The notes under the pieces: generated by a model
Databases searched by the model: none
What the model saw: the letters and a program-made list of their open reading frames with translations, nothing else
What the model was told of the DNA's origin: nothing
Assembly: GCF_027596085.1 (NCBI RefSeq)
Contig: NC_072458.1
Coordinates: forward strand, 1,801,001 to 1,865,000
Origin: Anoplopoma fimbria
Taxonomy: Eukaryota > Chordata > Actinopteri > Perciformes > Anoplopomatidae
DNA: 64,000 nucleotides
Reading direction: 5' to 3'
Program-made: the position numbers and the translations under genes
Shown here: piece after piece, positions 27,547 through 40,667 of the stretch
Position numbering within the stretch: position 1 is the first letter of the stretch
Layout: every line of letters starts with the position of its first letter

Positions 27547-30500
27547 GTAGGACAACTGACACTTGTCACTGTGTTTGTTCTTTCATCAATTTGCAAAATG
27601 ACAAACAACTTAAGCAAATAAGAATCAGTTCTTTATTTAAATATTGCTTCTGTTGATATATCTAGAGGTTTAAATCACGTGGAACTGGTTTAATGTTACA
27701 GTTTATTTGTTTTTGAATGGCAGAGGCTGCGATCCATCTGAATGAGATAAACCAATAGTGTTGCTGTAACATTCCTGTTGGCTTTTGCATGATTTCGAGA
27801 CAATGTTTATTTGTTGTTGGGTTTGAATGGGAATGGGCTTTCGGCTGCAAAATCCTTTGGGTGTATTGTGGCCAGAAGATGTGCTCTTTAACGCCCTCCT
27901 GTGGAGACACGAGGGGAGCTGTGGTTGCAGTGCGGCCTGTTTTTGCTGTGAATGTTTTGTGGTGCAGGCTGGACATGCAAGTCGACCTCTATTTCTAACT
28001 GCCTGTCCATGCACAAGGCTTTTAGGTGTTATTAATACGAGTGCATGCATCCCCTGACTAAATATGCTGAAACGACCAATAGGACACTTTGAAGTCAACA
28101 CTGCATTTTTTTCTTACCATATGAATGACCTTTAATTAACACACAGGAATGTCCCTGTCGATAGACTTTAGAAAGGTAAAATATTTCTAAGATTTTCAAA
28201 AACGATATTGTTCACAGTGTTCCTTAACATGCAGTTAGCGAGCCTGATATCCTGTATTGAGACACTGCAGTGATTTGTTTCATGCAATCAATTATCAGTC
28301 GATCAAGCAACCAAGCTCTAAAGATTTAAATGCAAAGCATGAAATGTTTTTGAAAGATATCAATCGTGCAAAAATGAATCTACTGTTGACTGCACCCGAT
28401 GTAAAGTTCCTTTTCTATATTCCATATCTGCGTAAGATTACATTATTTTTGTTACGATTTATCTTTGCAAAACTAGTAATTTCACATTATTGAGTCGCTG
28501 TATCTATTCGTGTTATCTGCTGTTGCTGCAGAGACGCAATTGTTTCTGTTGGAAAATATGTCTCTTGCTATTACGTTAAGAATTGGTATTCCTTAAAATG
28601 TCTTTGATCATGCTGCATGTGACCACTGTTAGTTTTAGTCGTTCTAATAATGCGTAATAATGTTTGTGCAGAAAAAGGATCACAATAGTATGTTATTTTA
28701 TTTGAATCCTCTCAGAGTCCCTCCTGTGTTCCTGCAGCAGTGCTCCCCTCGTCCCCAGCCCGATATGTTTGACACCAGTGCGAACTCACTTCTTTCATCT
28801 CCTTTCTTTTGGTCCTTATTTAGTTTCTGGGTGTGTCCCTGGCTCGACTCAGTGAAATAATTTTCGTGGGAACTTTGTTGCTATTGGCCAGCCATAAATC
28901 AGCTGTTGGAGCATGACTGTTGAGCCAACACACACTCTGTAGTTCTTCTCTTAGTGTGGGTCCACTGGCTGTGGGAGTCCGTGCCTTCTGGGTGTATGTT
29001 AACATACCTGGACCAGAATAAAGAATCCATATCTCACTGTTTTTGTCAGTAACACATGATTGGGCTTGTGCTGGGTGAAGGGGCTGCTCAGGGGAAATAG
29101 CATTTGGGGGGAAGCAAAGGACAAGTCACTGCCTTGGAGAGACGAAGGTACCATAAAAATTCCACAAAGAGAAAAGCAAACGGAGAGCCGGACGAGGCGC
29201 CATGTCTCCACTGAGGCTTCCGTCTGTGTCGGGCTCTGTGGGTCTCCTGCTTTAGTGTTCCTGCTTAGATTTAACGTGGACGTTGTTGTGCAATGTCCAT
29301 GTTATAGTGAGAGCTGGAAAGAGGTTAAGATTTTTCTAATTTATTAATTGATGAATTCATTTTTTAACAAAGACAACGTTTTATCGATAACTAAAGAGTT
29401 TAACCTAATTTTTTTTTTAATATATTTTGATAATCAATCATTTCACCTTTCATGTATGTCTGTGCTGCTTTAAAATATACTTCAATAATACAGAGAAATA
29501 GTCTGAAGTCTATATTTTAATTTGTTTATAAGTGTGAGAGAATAAACCAAAATGCATATCCGCTCCCAATGTGTAGCCGAATAGTTTACAGTACAAATAA
29601 AAAAATACGAATTATCATATGAATATTGTGTCTTTTTTACCTTTTATATTTCAAATACGTTGGCTTCATTTTATACATAAATCGTTTGGAATATTTCCCT
29701 TTTCATTCATTTCAAATGTCATTCCTTTTGTGTCTTCAAATTGCATAGTTTCTGTAAAATCAGCTACTCTACGCAGAAAAGGCGCTTATAGGAAATAAGA
29801 GTTGTGTTGTTCTCCCTCTTGTGTTGGGTAAAAATTAGATTTGATAAGATGTTGACTGTTTACAAGTCGATATAAACGAAGATTCGCCTTTAAACGACCG
29901 CGTAAAAATCGTGTTACATGTGAGAAGCTCATAATAACCTCTAACGCGTATCGCTCGGAACCCAAAATAACCAGTAACCTGGTTTTACGTGTGTTCACAC
30001 ACAGCTTATAATCAGAGTTGTTTATTCTTCAATGTGGCATAAAACACATAAAGGACCGCCTTTGAATGGCAGTCTCTGTGTTAATATCCAACAATGTAAT
30101 GTTTGCTTTTATCTTTACCCAAAACATTTATTCATCAGTCCTTTCCCACATTAGTGGCTGCTCGTTTCTTTTATGAATATAAGAAAAAGTGTGAAAAAAA
30201 AACCACAGCCCTGTTTTGAATGAGCTTTTACTCTATTAACTGCGCAAACTATTTGCACTCATCGCCTCCTATAACATGCATAACACATTCTGATCGAATT
30301 ATTTCTGTGCAGAGATTGCACTCTCAGCATGTCACTTGTTGTATTGTTTAGGAGCCCGTTGGTTTTTGCCGCAATGGTCGTTAACCTCTGAATGACCCCA
30401 TGTGGAGCCCACGCCTCACAGCGCTCCGCAGACAGGCAGTGACGCATCTGAGCCAGAGGATGGCGCACCACGACAACCCAAAACACCCGAGCGTGCCTCA

Positions 30501-30610
30501 GCGTTTACCCGAGCCAGGCGCGCCTCCTTTACATCCCACCCAGTATTTCCTACGTGCACGAGTTTACCTCTGGAGGTCACCAAGCAGGATTTACGACTGG
30601 TCAACAAAAG

Positions 30611-30616
30611 CACGTG
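30611..30616. promoter_or_regulatory. CACGTG E-box upstream of hoxa5a
   Basis: AAGCACGTGATTC, 226 bp before the hoxa5a ATG and 16 bp from a CArG box. Confidence 0.5.
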
Positions 30617-30631
30617 ATTCTCCGCCGTACC

Positions 30632-30641
30632 CCATATTTGG
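30632..30641. promoter_or_regulatory. CArG box (SRF-type) upstream of hoxa5a
   Basis: CCATATTTGG matches the consensus CC(A/T)6GG exactly, inside an imperfect dyad ACCCCATATTTGGGT, 196 bp before the hoxa5a ATG. Confidence 0.45.
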
Positions 30642-30836
30642 GTGCCTACGTAAGAGAGAATCAAGTCCATGTCCCACTCATTTCCATAATTCATCATAAA
30701 TTGTGCAAGGGTGCTATAGGACGCGCTAAACCAAAAGAGCCACAAATCAAGCACACAGGTTTTTGCTGTTTTTACCTGTTAACAATAAAAACAACAACAC
30801 ATACCTACAACGAGCAAACGGTGGAATTGTCAACAA

Positions 30837-32242
<1,406 letters not shown>

Positions 32243-32603
32243 TATTCCCTCCTCGACCCCTGATAGCGAGGCACTATGAAAATAAAACAAAGATTGTCAT
32301 ATCAACTTACTCCTCCTCCTATTTTAAAAAGAGCAGAGACTTGTGAACGGGCTGTGTGCCGGACAGGGGACACACTACTAAAGTCCACTGTATGTTCAAC
32401 AACCTTCCTACTATATTCCTTATTATTATTATTTACTTTTTATTTCCACCGTGGTAATGCTTATGTGATTAAAAAAAATGCATTATGTACAGTTCTGTCT
32501 AGATTTAGTAAAAAAAAGAAACGAAATAAATGTTTGTTTAAATTATTTCTTGTTCAGACGGAAAAAAAAAAAAAAAAAAAGAATAACGTCAAAGCTTGAA
32601 ATG

Positions 32604-32610
32604 CTACCTA
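32604..32610 (+). promoter_or_regulatory. miR-196 7-mer seed match, hoxa5a 3' UTR
   Basis: CTACCTA about 360 bp after the hoxa5a stop. Confidence 0.4.
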
Positions 32611-33102
32611 TACCGCAAATAAATCCAGTAAAAGTTGTGTGATGCACTCAGAACAATACCAGCCTATAAATAGAGGGTTGAGGTTGAGCTGCCTTTGTGT
32701 TTAGCCTTCGTTTTCTATGTATGTACTGTATATGTATGTATTTATTTGTTTGATGTATTGTAACAACTTGTCAGATAACTTGCTTCCAAAAGTAGAGCCA
32801 GCAGAGTATGTGAGCCTTGTGTGGTTATTGTGTGCGTTGTGAACACATGTATGGACAAAGGTGCCGACTCAGTCTCGTATGTACAGTAGCCGTGCCTTGC
32901 TTTTTTTATTTTTATTTTGCTGCTGTTTGCGTTGTTCACCTGGGCGCAACATCTTAGTAAACACGTAAAATGTCTTTGTTTTCTGTAGCAGTTTCTATGT
33001 GGAGGCTCCCCACAGTAAACCCCATTGCCTATGTGTATAACTCCATCGTGACTAGCTTTTTGTAAATGTTTTTCAAAGACTGGAAGTCAAGAATATACTA
33101 TA

Positions 33103-33143
33103 ATATTAATAATAATAATAATAATGATGATGATGATGATGAT
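33103..33143. repeat. (AAT)n(GAT)n compound microsatellite
   Basis: About six AAT units followed by about seven GAT units in the hoxa5a 3' region. Confidence 0.9.
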
Positions 33144-33152
33144 GGCCAATAT

Positions 33153-33158
33153 AATAAA
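33153..33158 (+). promoter_or_regulatory. Polyadenylation signal, hoxa5a
   Basis: AATAAA about 910 bp after the stop, just after an (AAT)n(GAT)n run; earlier signals lie at 32279 and 32617. Confidence 0.45.
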
Positions 33159-33596
33159 CTTTCTACTGGAACGGCAACATTACATTGAGTGTATCTTTTG
33201 TAAAAAATGTTAAAGGTTCGTTAAGACTGCGTCGTAGAAGAGAGGTCAGAATTTGCTGTTTTGTGTCTAAAAATCTCTTCGTCACCTGTATGAGCTGTCA
33301 GGAAATGCTTTAAGTTTCCTCAAGTAAAATCATTGAATTCAACAGGTCTGAATGAAAGCTGCATGTTTTACTCACCTGGCTGAGGAGCTTTTAGGGGTCC
33401 TTGGCCACTAACCGGCTCCAGTGACCGGCGTCCCCACTGCTGGGCTATTCCCTGAGAAACAGCTCCACTTTTCAGGCTTTAAACTTTATTAGGGCCGATT
33501 CTGGCTGTCTGACATTTGGGTGCTAAATGAATGGGGGGGTTTTGTCTATGAATTAGATCGTAAAAATCATCCGGAGCGCGGCCAGATAGGCTCACT

Positions 33597-33615
33597 GGCC
33601 ATAAACGGTCACGTG
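33597..33615. promoter_or_regulatory. GGCCATAAA plus CACGTG pair
   Basis: GGCCATAAA (33597-33605) is followed four bases later by CACGTG (33610-33615), about 100 bp before a candidate exon. Pairing of both recurrent motifs of this window suggests a promoter or enhancer. Confidence 0.4.
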
Positions 33616-33719
33616 GTAGCCATTAAAGTAAGTTTTATGGTTTTGGGGAGTTGACAGTATATTGCACATAACATATAATCGCACTGACGGCGAGGCTTCG
33701 TCTGACTCTCTCTTTGCAG

Positions 33720-33815
33720 GCTGTAAGTGTTACTTGACCGGTGCAGACCATCTCTATTGCTCAGTCTGCCTCAGTATGGACCGGACGCTTTGCAGGACGA
33801 GGACCGCGTCTCCGG
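33720..33815 (+). other. Candidate 5' non-coding exon
   Basis: Strong acceptor (CTCTCTCTTTGCAG) before 33720 and strong donor (gtaagt from 33816) bound a 96-bp block. It contains an ATG at 33776 with 13 codons open to the donor. In mammals HOXA3 has 5' exons this far upstream (beyond HOXA4), so this may be an upstream exon of hoxa3a, or an alternative exon of hoxa4a. Confidence 0.45.
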
Positions 33816-36101
33816 GTAAGTTTCTGCAGACTATCCGGTAGCCCGAGAACAGCCACCCTGTGTTAAACAGCCTTATTATTGTATTTGCTCCCTCTATCTG
33901 TCCCTATTAGTCCATTACACTAATTTGTCAGTTGTGCAGTGCTGAATACTGGTCTCGGCAGATGTTGGGTCCGGCTCATGGCTATTTAATTGCTTCCTTC
34001 CCCGTGTAACTTGTTTCCCTCCATCTGTGGTGTAACTCATAATCCATTTTTACATGTTGGATAATTATCTCTGTGTCCATTTCCACCCCCACACACTTCT
34101 AGTTGTTGTCGTTTTATTACATTGGAGAATTCACAGACCGTGAACCAGAAAGTTTCCAAAGGATATGTGGAGATTTCCCTGATAAAGTTAACCGCTAATG
34201 CAGGCCTACAGATCTACAACTAGCTCCGTTTGATTGGATTGTGTTTGTGCTGATGACTTTTGGAAGTTCTCTGTCCATCTCTGGAAAAAGAAAGTTGCAG
34301 TTGTTGTTTTGCTGGGCACCACATGTTGGCATCGTGTTTGGCTTCAGGACAGGCTGTAAACCCTTGTCAGGTAAACACAACATGGAAACAAACAACATCG
34401 GGAGGATGTTTGAAAAGGAATTCCGTTTTGTGTCAGCCACGTCGTTTTGTGTTTGGGGTTGAAAAGTTCAGATGACCTATTAAAAGTCACTTTCGCTGTG
34501 AGGTGACCTCTTGTCCGGCCAGTGCCACGGCGACACCAGCGGACTCTGATCCAGAAAACATGGATTGATAATGAGAAAAAATATAATTATAGTTTCAAAG
34601 TTTTTTTTGGACGCGGTGGCCTTCTACTTTTTAAACTAAAGACTCTTTGACGTTTCTAGATTTAAATCTGCAGGTCAAATATTAAAACATTTTTGGATAT
34701 AACTATTTGAGTCTTATGAGTTTATGGCAGCAACAAACTTGCAAATAACCGACCAGCTTTTTTAAAGTTGTTACCTGGGTGGATTTGCAAAGGTATATTG
34801 TCCGTCAGCCATCAAAACTTAAATACCAAGTTTTATTTTTAGTGCAGAGGCCTCTGTCTAGAGTCATTATTGGTTGTTTCTGATCCTTTCTGCAAATAAA
34901 TACATGATTATATTTATCACTTTAGATAATTAACTCAACCCATTTACACCAATGCTGGAGTGGATTTTAAGATCTGGTCAACCTTTAAAAATAAATTCTG
35001 GACAGACGAGGAAGAATTTTCCCAAAATTGATTTAAATGTTTTTGTCATAAAACAGAAATCCAAGGTTGCATCAATTATCAAATTGGCACAATAAACCAA
35101 ACTCCTCTGATTATTCCTCAACACATTCTGTTCTTTGTTGTGTAAATAATTCACAATTTTAACGAAATACGGAATTCACATATTTTCTTGACTTTAGACT
35201 CACAGAATAAACAGGACATAGAGTGCGACTATAATTAAAACCCTTGCCAATATTTCAAACGGATAAATCTCGACAGGGTCCCATGTGCTGCACACTGCCA
35301 GGCACAGAGAGAGACGCTGTAGGTTCATCTGGAGGTCAGCCACAGCACCAAGATGAATCTGCATCCTCCCAGAGCCACCAGCAGAGCTCGCTTTAGGCCA
35401 AGTTCACTGTCACCCTGCTGTATATAGAGAAGGGAAACTACACACACATCCACGGCACCACGCACACGCCTTCACGTTAATGACACGATTGCTTGGCGTT
35501 GCCTATAAGCATTATGTATAAATGAATTCACCGAGGGACACAGAGCCTGTGGTAACGTCCTGCACTGGAGGACAAGACTATGTGAAGTGATAGGGGGAGT
35601 CTAACTTAAAGTGTTGCCTCCAACAAAGACTTTTGGCTGCTCTGGTTGCTCTATAACGCTAATGAATGATTTGCATATTTTACGGCCCTATTAGTCTTGA
35701 GTGGAAGCCTATTGGATTTATCTTTTCACTCCCTCGTTGGAAACATCATACAGCTACAATCGCATTTTAGGTCTTGTGCTGGCATCTTCACTAATTATGA
35801 AATTTGTGAAAATGATCATCGTGATGGCAAGAGATATACACATTGTTCAAATCAAATTTTCGTTTGGAGAGGGGCAGATATCTCACTGGGCCCGGACAGA
35901 TGAGAGTGAGATAGCTGCAGAAGACGAGGAAAAATTGGGGTCAAAAGTTTAGGCGCTGAACAAGTCTCCGTCATCTGTTCTCCTTGATGCCAGCCTTATA
36001 ATAGCGATCTTGACTCTCCACACAAAAGACAGAATAGCTTTGAATTACATATGTTGCACGATGCACTCCAGGTGAACCCTGAAAGCGCGGTGACCTCGCG
36101 T

Positions 36102-36138
36102 TTGGGGCCGGGGGAGGGGACCCCCCACCCGGCCCCAA
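36102..36138. repeat. GC-rich inverted repeat
   Basis: TTGGGGCCGGG (36102-36112) is perfectly complementary to CCCGGCCCCAA (36128-36138), with further G:C pairing in the 15-bp centre. It stands out in an AT-rich spacer. Confidence 0.8.
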
Positions 36139-37354
36139 CAAGATTGAGTGGCTGGCGTTTTATTAGGGCGGTTGATTGGTGAATTTCCTTTGAATAAATT
36201 GCATTTGATATGTTTAGGGACGAGGGCAAAATTTGCATTTTGAGGATTGATACTCTCGACCCGGTCACAGGGTAATGGGAAGGCCCACAGCCCCCAAATT
36301 GGGCCCCCGGACCCCTTAAAAAACATTTAGCTCCTCTCTTCCTGATCCGTTGTATAGAAGCCCTTTAAGAAAACAGAAATGGCACAGATGTTTTTTTGAA
36401 TCATAGAAAGAAAGTAAAAAAAAAAAAAGAAATAGTAGAAATATAAAATAGGCTTTATATTTATTTTATTTTCACTGGGTTTATTTAATCCCGTCCGAAA
36501 ATGTGTGCAGCTATTTCTCAGATATTCTCATTGAACCTTTGTTTGTGGGTGTGAGAGCTCAATAAAACATAAAAGTGAAAACAATATGGCTGATAACAAA
36601 CCCAAATTGACAAATATTTTTAACTACACTGATTGTATGCTTTAAAAGCCTTAAACAGGGTCACATGACTTGTTTAATGTATCCACCAACGCAACAGAAT
36701 AGATCTTAAGATTTTGTTAAAAAGTAAACATTGTAAATTTTAACTAGAATAGAAAAATGTTATTGTCATGTTAACATTAAATGAATTGAAAATAAACACT
36801 TTCTTTGAGAAACTTTTACAAATCTTAATTAATTTGTAGTAATTTAACATATTTGTATTTGTATGAGCATTGCACTTTGTAAAATTTTGAAATGTATAAA
36901 CAATGTTCAATGAAATTAAGAGAAGGCGGGTCATTTGCTCATTCACAACTTTGTTTATTGAATTCAAAAGAAAAAGAAAAAGCTTTCCACTGAACAATGG
37001 AACTGACCCGATGCGCTCAATGTTATAACTTCATTCAGGTTTATTCTATAATTTTCAATAGAAAAGCACCGTTTCATAATGTATAATTAAAACATTGTCA
37101 GTCTGATATGAAACCCATCTTAAATGGCACATTCCAATTTATGAAACATGTATAATATGTCTTTAACCTGCGTTTTAGAAACATTAGCAGTGTCGCCCTT
37201 CTCTGAGATATTCTGTCTTAATACATTTAATTATAACAGCTCTTAACTAAGAGGAATAAAGAAGATGTCCATGCATTTTCTAAAGGATGGAGCTGCTATT
37301 GTTGGTTTCTCTAACTACCATGGAAGGCTTGGAAGTCACTGTGTTTCTGTCTAA

Positions 37355-37640
37355 TCAAAGTTTGCAGCTGTAGGCTGTATTAAAGCTGTAGCCGAGGCCA
37401 TAGCTATTGTGAAAGCTCGGACTGCAGCCATGATGTGAAGTGGTGGGAAGGACAATCACACATGACGCCCTGTAAAAAAGAAAAAATATTTGATTTCCAG
37501 TGTTTACCTATACCAAAATATTTCCATGAAGGCATGGAAGGTGTTTTCTGGCCCTCATCCTTGGCACGTCTTGAATGCAGAGAGGCTTTTGTATCCCGCC
37601 GTCAGGGCTCCGTATAGACAAGAGACCTTGAGAGAGCCAT
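37355..37640 (-). other. Antisense exon-like segments
   Basis: On the minus strand a strong acceptor (long T tract then ACAG) precedes 37469; from there a frame is open to a TGA at 37357-37355 and ends in a Ser/Tyr/Gly-rich stretch (HNSYGLGYSFNTAYSCKL). AATAAA on the minus strand lies at 36959-36954. A second minus block, 37640-37508, also has acceptor and donor motifs, but the frame in phase with the first contains a stop. No homology recognised. Could be an antisense non-coding RNA. Confidence 0.2.
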
Positions 37641-39051
37641 CTGCAATCTGTCACTATCTTTAAAGCACTTCTCTGATAATCTAAATTTACAGTAAACTGT
37701 CAACCTGATGTATATTGGCTAAATAGACCTTCACCTCACAGTATATGCTCCGAAAGGGAACACCGTGATCTGGCTGTTAGAATTTAGTCCTAAACAAAAA
37801 TCTTTTGAACACAAAGCTGTAACAGTTTTTATTCACATAAAGAGCAAGATAGGCTTTTTAATTTAGTGGAAAATTACTTAGATAAAGTAAGCTATTTTAA
37901 CAAAAAAGCTTTCAATTGCTTCCTTTTACTCCAATGGTCAATTTGAAGATTACTGGTCCGTTGTATTTAGTGCATGCTGCATTGTTCCAGAGATTTCCAG
38001 ATGCTTTATTGCATTCACATATACAGCAGCACCTTGCAGGCTAGTACTAGATAACGGAGGCATTACCAGCACCGTTATCTAAAAGGCTTCTTTTGTAGCA
38101 CTGAACCGGACTCTTGAATCATGATATCTTTCAATAAAGTCATTCACGGGTGAAACAAAGAAAGAAGTAGTCCATATAGCAACAAGTAGAATGACCTGTA
38201 AAGTCAGAGCAAGTGGATAATAGCCAAGCTGATCTGCCCATATTTATACAGCACCTACATATATTAGAATGGCAGCAGAATGTACATTTAGATATGAGGT
38301 GAAGTCGTCTTACCGATGACATTATGTTGACATATTGCCTCTCAGGTGGTCTCTTGGCCATATGGATACGGTGGATATATGGCGAGAAGCACATTAGCTG
38401 CCATTTACAATGAGTTAGGTGCGAGAAAGCCTGTTAGATAGTAGCAACTATGCCTTACAGCAACAGTGTGCTACAAAAATGTTGAAGACGAAAAATTGAG
38501 GCCCGCTATGGTGTCTGTGGGGGGGGGTTTAGTGATGGAGATCAGCACTGTGAAAAAACATATTTAATATTATATCAGCCCTTATGCAGCAGATTTATAT
38601 AAATGCAAGATCCCCTACTCCACATATAGTAACACATAGTTTTACGTGTGATTTTCGAGATAGTTGGACGTCTTTTGCACATTTTTAAAAATCCTTTGGG
38701 AGCCTTCCTGGGCGTTGACCCACGCTGAGTGCTCCCCCAACTCCCCAGGGCTGAACAGACCCTGCTAAACTGAAGTCCAAGTCCGGGGTGAACCCCAGGT
38801 CACTGCGTCTAACAGATATGAAAATGTCGCCTCTTTGGAAAAAGGGCACGCCTTGTTGTTTAACAAAGAGTGTCAATGGGAAAGATTAATCAGAAACAAA
38901 ATGGAAACGGTGTCACTTTGGGGTCAGGCAGAAGTTATCTCTGTTTAGAGGAGCGAATAGAATAGGGGGGGACCAGGGGAAAAAGAAAAAAAAGGAGAGA
39001 AAAGAAAGCTTTCAATATTTCCTAAGTTTGGCCTCTTGTTTCTCCATGCAG

Positions 39052-39188
39052 AGGCCTTTTTGACGTGGACAGTGTGGATCCGCTTTGTGAAGAGCTGCTG
39101 CATCTTCAGGAGACACATATACAGTGTGGCACCTCGGACATGGAGAGGAAACAGGACGTGGACTTGATGGCTGATGGCGAGGAGCACG
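39052..39188 (+). other. Exon-like block with open frame
   Basis: Acceptor TTTCTCCATGCAG before 39052, weak donor (gtcaga) after 39188. One frame is open throughout and is acidic (includes DSVDPLCEELLHLQETH). It is not in phase with the ATG of the 33720-33815 block. No family recognised; possibly another upstream exon of hoxa4a or hoxa3a. Confidence 0.25.
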
Positions 39189-39650
39189 GTCAGATACTTT
39201 TATATCATTTTTACCTGAGAAAAATGCAGTTAAAAGAAATGATTGGTAATTTTCAATCTATTTAAATATATGGAAGTTTCCCTAAAATCATTACATTTAC
39301 TGCTATTATTATTCTTGCTGTTATATTTTACCCTGGGATATTTGCCCCTTTACACTTTTAGTACGCTCTCTCTTCCAAACGTTTTAGTTAGTACATGTTA
39401 TTACTGAAGCCTCAGTTGTTTACAGTCAAGGTTTGCTGCAGGACGCACAGGACAGTCATATTAAGATATTGTATATTTGTTGGGAAAATTGTTCGTGGGA
39501 AATGTTTTAATATATTTCCAAATTCAATCAGATTCTGGAAAATTGTATTGGATAAGAGATTATCTGTGCTGTAGGGAGCAAGTCTGGCATGTAATGTAAT
39601 TGGTCTATGTTGGTTCAAAAGGCCACGCTTTGTTTGGTATGTGGCTATAA

Positions 39651-39657
<7 letters not shown>

Positions 39658-39717
<60 letters not shown>
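39658..39717. repeat. (TA)n microsatellite, about 60 bp
   Basis: Pure TA dinucleotides. Confidence 0.98.
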
Positions 39718-39720
<3 letters not shown>

Positions 39721-40023
39721 GTCTCCTGTTAAATGTTGGTCCGGTGTGTGTGCGTAACACAGAAGAACTGATGCTACGTGATGGCCGTGCGATCACAGCC
39801 AGATAACTTTCATGTGGTAAAAACACAAAGCAGAAATAGCTTGAAATTATTGCATTGTCCTGGCAAATTGTATGAAACAACCGTTTTCACATATGTAAAC
39901 GTGGAATGGATAAAAAAAAAAAAGGAGCCTTGTGCATGCACGCAGGTGTGCAGCATGAGAGTGTTTTCTCTTGTTTTTAAGTGTGACATGAGCGGGTTTC
40001 TGCAGGATGAACTGATGCACAAG

Positions 40024-40059
40024 TCATATGCTTCATATGCTTCATATGCTTCATATGCT
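40024..40059. repeat. 9-bp tandem repeat TCATATGCT x4
   Basis: Four tandem copies, each with a CATATG core, about 610 bp upstream of hoxa4a. Confidence 0.95.
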
Positions 40060-40560
40060 TTAGGCTTGTTTGTCCGCAGAGCAGCGGCTCAGTGTTTGCA
40101 CGAAGCTTGTGCACCGTTTTATTTTTATCCTACATGACGTGAGTAAGCTCATATACAACATCACAGTTTGTACTGTTGCATTGGCGTGTTTTTGTTTCCC
40201 TGCTCGTCTCTTTATTATGCTGCAACACGTTTTAAACTCCAACAACCGATATTCACGACACCAGCTATTGGAAATGGTCCTTTGTTTGTGTTAACCTTTA
40301 TTTTCTCAGGATTTTGGATTTCACATCCACTTTTCAAAGGAGGTGGATTTTCATCACATGCAGCAAAGCCTCACCCACATAAGTTTGGACCCATGCAGTA
40401 AACAAGTTAGTTGATTGGTTTTGCTTTATATACTGTGATTTAATAAGAAAAACATCAACGTAAGCCAGTCCGAGCAGTGTTGGTGGTACCAATGCCATGC
40501 TTTCCATTGGTTCCTGTTTACATGATGCCCACAGGATGCGCAGTGATTGGTGGTGCTCCA

Positions 40561-40566
40561 CACGTG
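40561..40566. promoter_or_regulatory. CACGTG E-box upstream of hoxa4a
   Basis: CCACACGTGACCAGG, 107 bp before the hoxa4a ATG; followed by ACC as at hoxa11a and hoxa3a. Confidence 0.55.
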
Positions 40567-40667
40567 ACCAGGCAACTTTGTACATTTGACAGGGAGTAGG
40601 AGGGTTTTGTGGAGATCAGAAAAACGACAGCGCGATAAAAATTAGTATTGTTGCACTTCACAAATTA

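Larger units (their letters stand above)
25653..30836. other. hoxa7a-hoxa5a spacer (site of lost hoxa6)
   Basis: Contains the long AT-rich hoxa7a 3' UTR with miR-196 sites, a promoter-like block at 27058-27250, an open region with a splice donor after 27546, a GCCATAAA at 28891-28898, and the hoxa5a upstream region with an E-box and a CArG box. No homeobox or hexapeptide of hoxa6 was found. Confidence 0.6.
32243..40667. other. hoxa5a-hoxa4a spacer
   Basis: Holds the hoxa5a 3' UTR, a control-like block at 33560-33720 leading into a splice-bounded block at 33720-33815, a GC-rich inverted repeat at 36102-36138, minus-strand exon-like sequence at 37355-37640, another + strand exon-like block at 39052-39188, a (TA)n array, a 9-bp tandem repeat and the hoxa4a upstream region. 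The segments 34000-36000 and 37700-38900 show nothing I can name. Confidence 0.55.

Noticed and set aside
27703..28101. 132-codon minus-strand frame
   Set aside because: No motif, no homology recognised, no splice or promoter support.
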